A DNA stretch of 32,166 bases, taken from contig NZ_JADGHZ010000027.1 of the NCBI RefSeq assembly GCF_019683595.1, positions 1-32,166 on the forward strand. Reading direction: 5' to 3'. Made by a program: the position numbers and the translations under genes. A model generated the notes under the pieces. That model made no database searches, had not been told where the DNA came from, and was given only the letters and a program-made list of their open reading frames with translations. Below are positions 32,154-32,166 of this stretch, in pieces (the first letter of the stretch is position 1; each line of letters begins with the position of its first letter). The stretch comes from Sphaerobacter sp. (GTDB taxonomy: Bacteria; Chloroflexota; Chloroflexia; Thermomicrobiales; Thermomicrobiaceae).

Positions 32154-32166
32154 GTTCCTCCACTCC

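Overview
This is a GC-rich (roughly two-thirds G+C), densely coded bacterial chromosome segment. It carries a Tal-Pgi fusion with OpcA, dipeptide/oligopeptide-type ABC transporters, DUF3618/holin-like membrane genes, and families of GC-rich palindromic intergenic repeats. Together these fit a thermophilic Chloroflexota such as Thermomicrobia/Sphaerobacter. That assignment is an inference from composition and gene content; no rRNA gene or unambiguous taxonomic marker is present. I see no tRNA, rRNA, CRISPR array, transposase or phage module.

Layout. 1-871 is a non-coding repeat cluster. 872-4618 (minus) is a peptide-type ABC operon: a Tat-exported lipoprotein binding protein and two permeases, with no ATPase. 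A good sigma-70-type promoter precedes it, with a 12-bp palindrome at the predicted start of transcription. 5117-6712 (minus) encodes a tandem-domain SagB/ThcOx-type nitroreductase. 7046-14914 (minus) is a complete oxidative pentose-phosphate operon, transcribed tal-pgi, gnd, zwf, opcA, pgl, with its own promoter near 15090. 15298-16518 (minus) is an aldonolactone/alditol oxidase-type flavoprotein. Divergent from it, 16863-20587 (plus) is a second binding protein-permease-permease set, again without ATPases. 20728-21024 is a small Cys-motif protein, followed by a second repeat cluster (about 21190-21500).

21583-22218 (minus) is a lipoprotein. 22481-24746 (plus) holds a molybdopterin-binding-like protein and the tRNA thiolase MnmA. 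24837-26676 (minus) is a three-gene overlapping operon of small membrane/amphipathic stress-type proteins (DUF3618, holin-superfamily III-like, and an Ala/Gln-rich helical protein). 27032-29404 (plus) is a soluble PAS/GAF histidine kinase with no adjacent response regulator. 29436-32153 (minus) is the most interesting block: two WxL-domain secreted proteins flank a WxL-interacting protein (DUF916/DUF3324 plus a C-terminal membrane anchor), with a small Cys-rich protein downstream.

How the genes work together. The pentose-phosphate operon would convert glucose-6-P to ribulose-5-P with NAD(P)H production and return sugar phosphates to glycolysis through the Tal-Pgi fusion; OpcA is the expected Zwf activator. 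The two ABC operons import peptides or similar solutes and must borrow ATPases encoded elsewhere. The WxL locus should build a cell-surface complex, a system best known from low-GC Firmicutes and unusual in a genome like this. Several operons share a design in which a perfect GC-rich stem-loop separates an exported, probably abundant first product from the downstream membrane genes.
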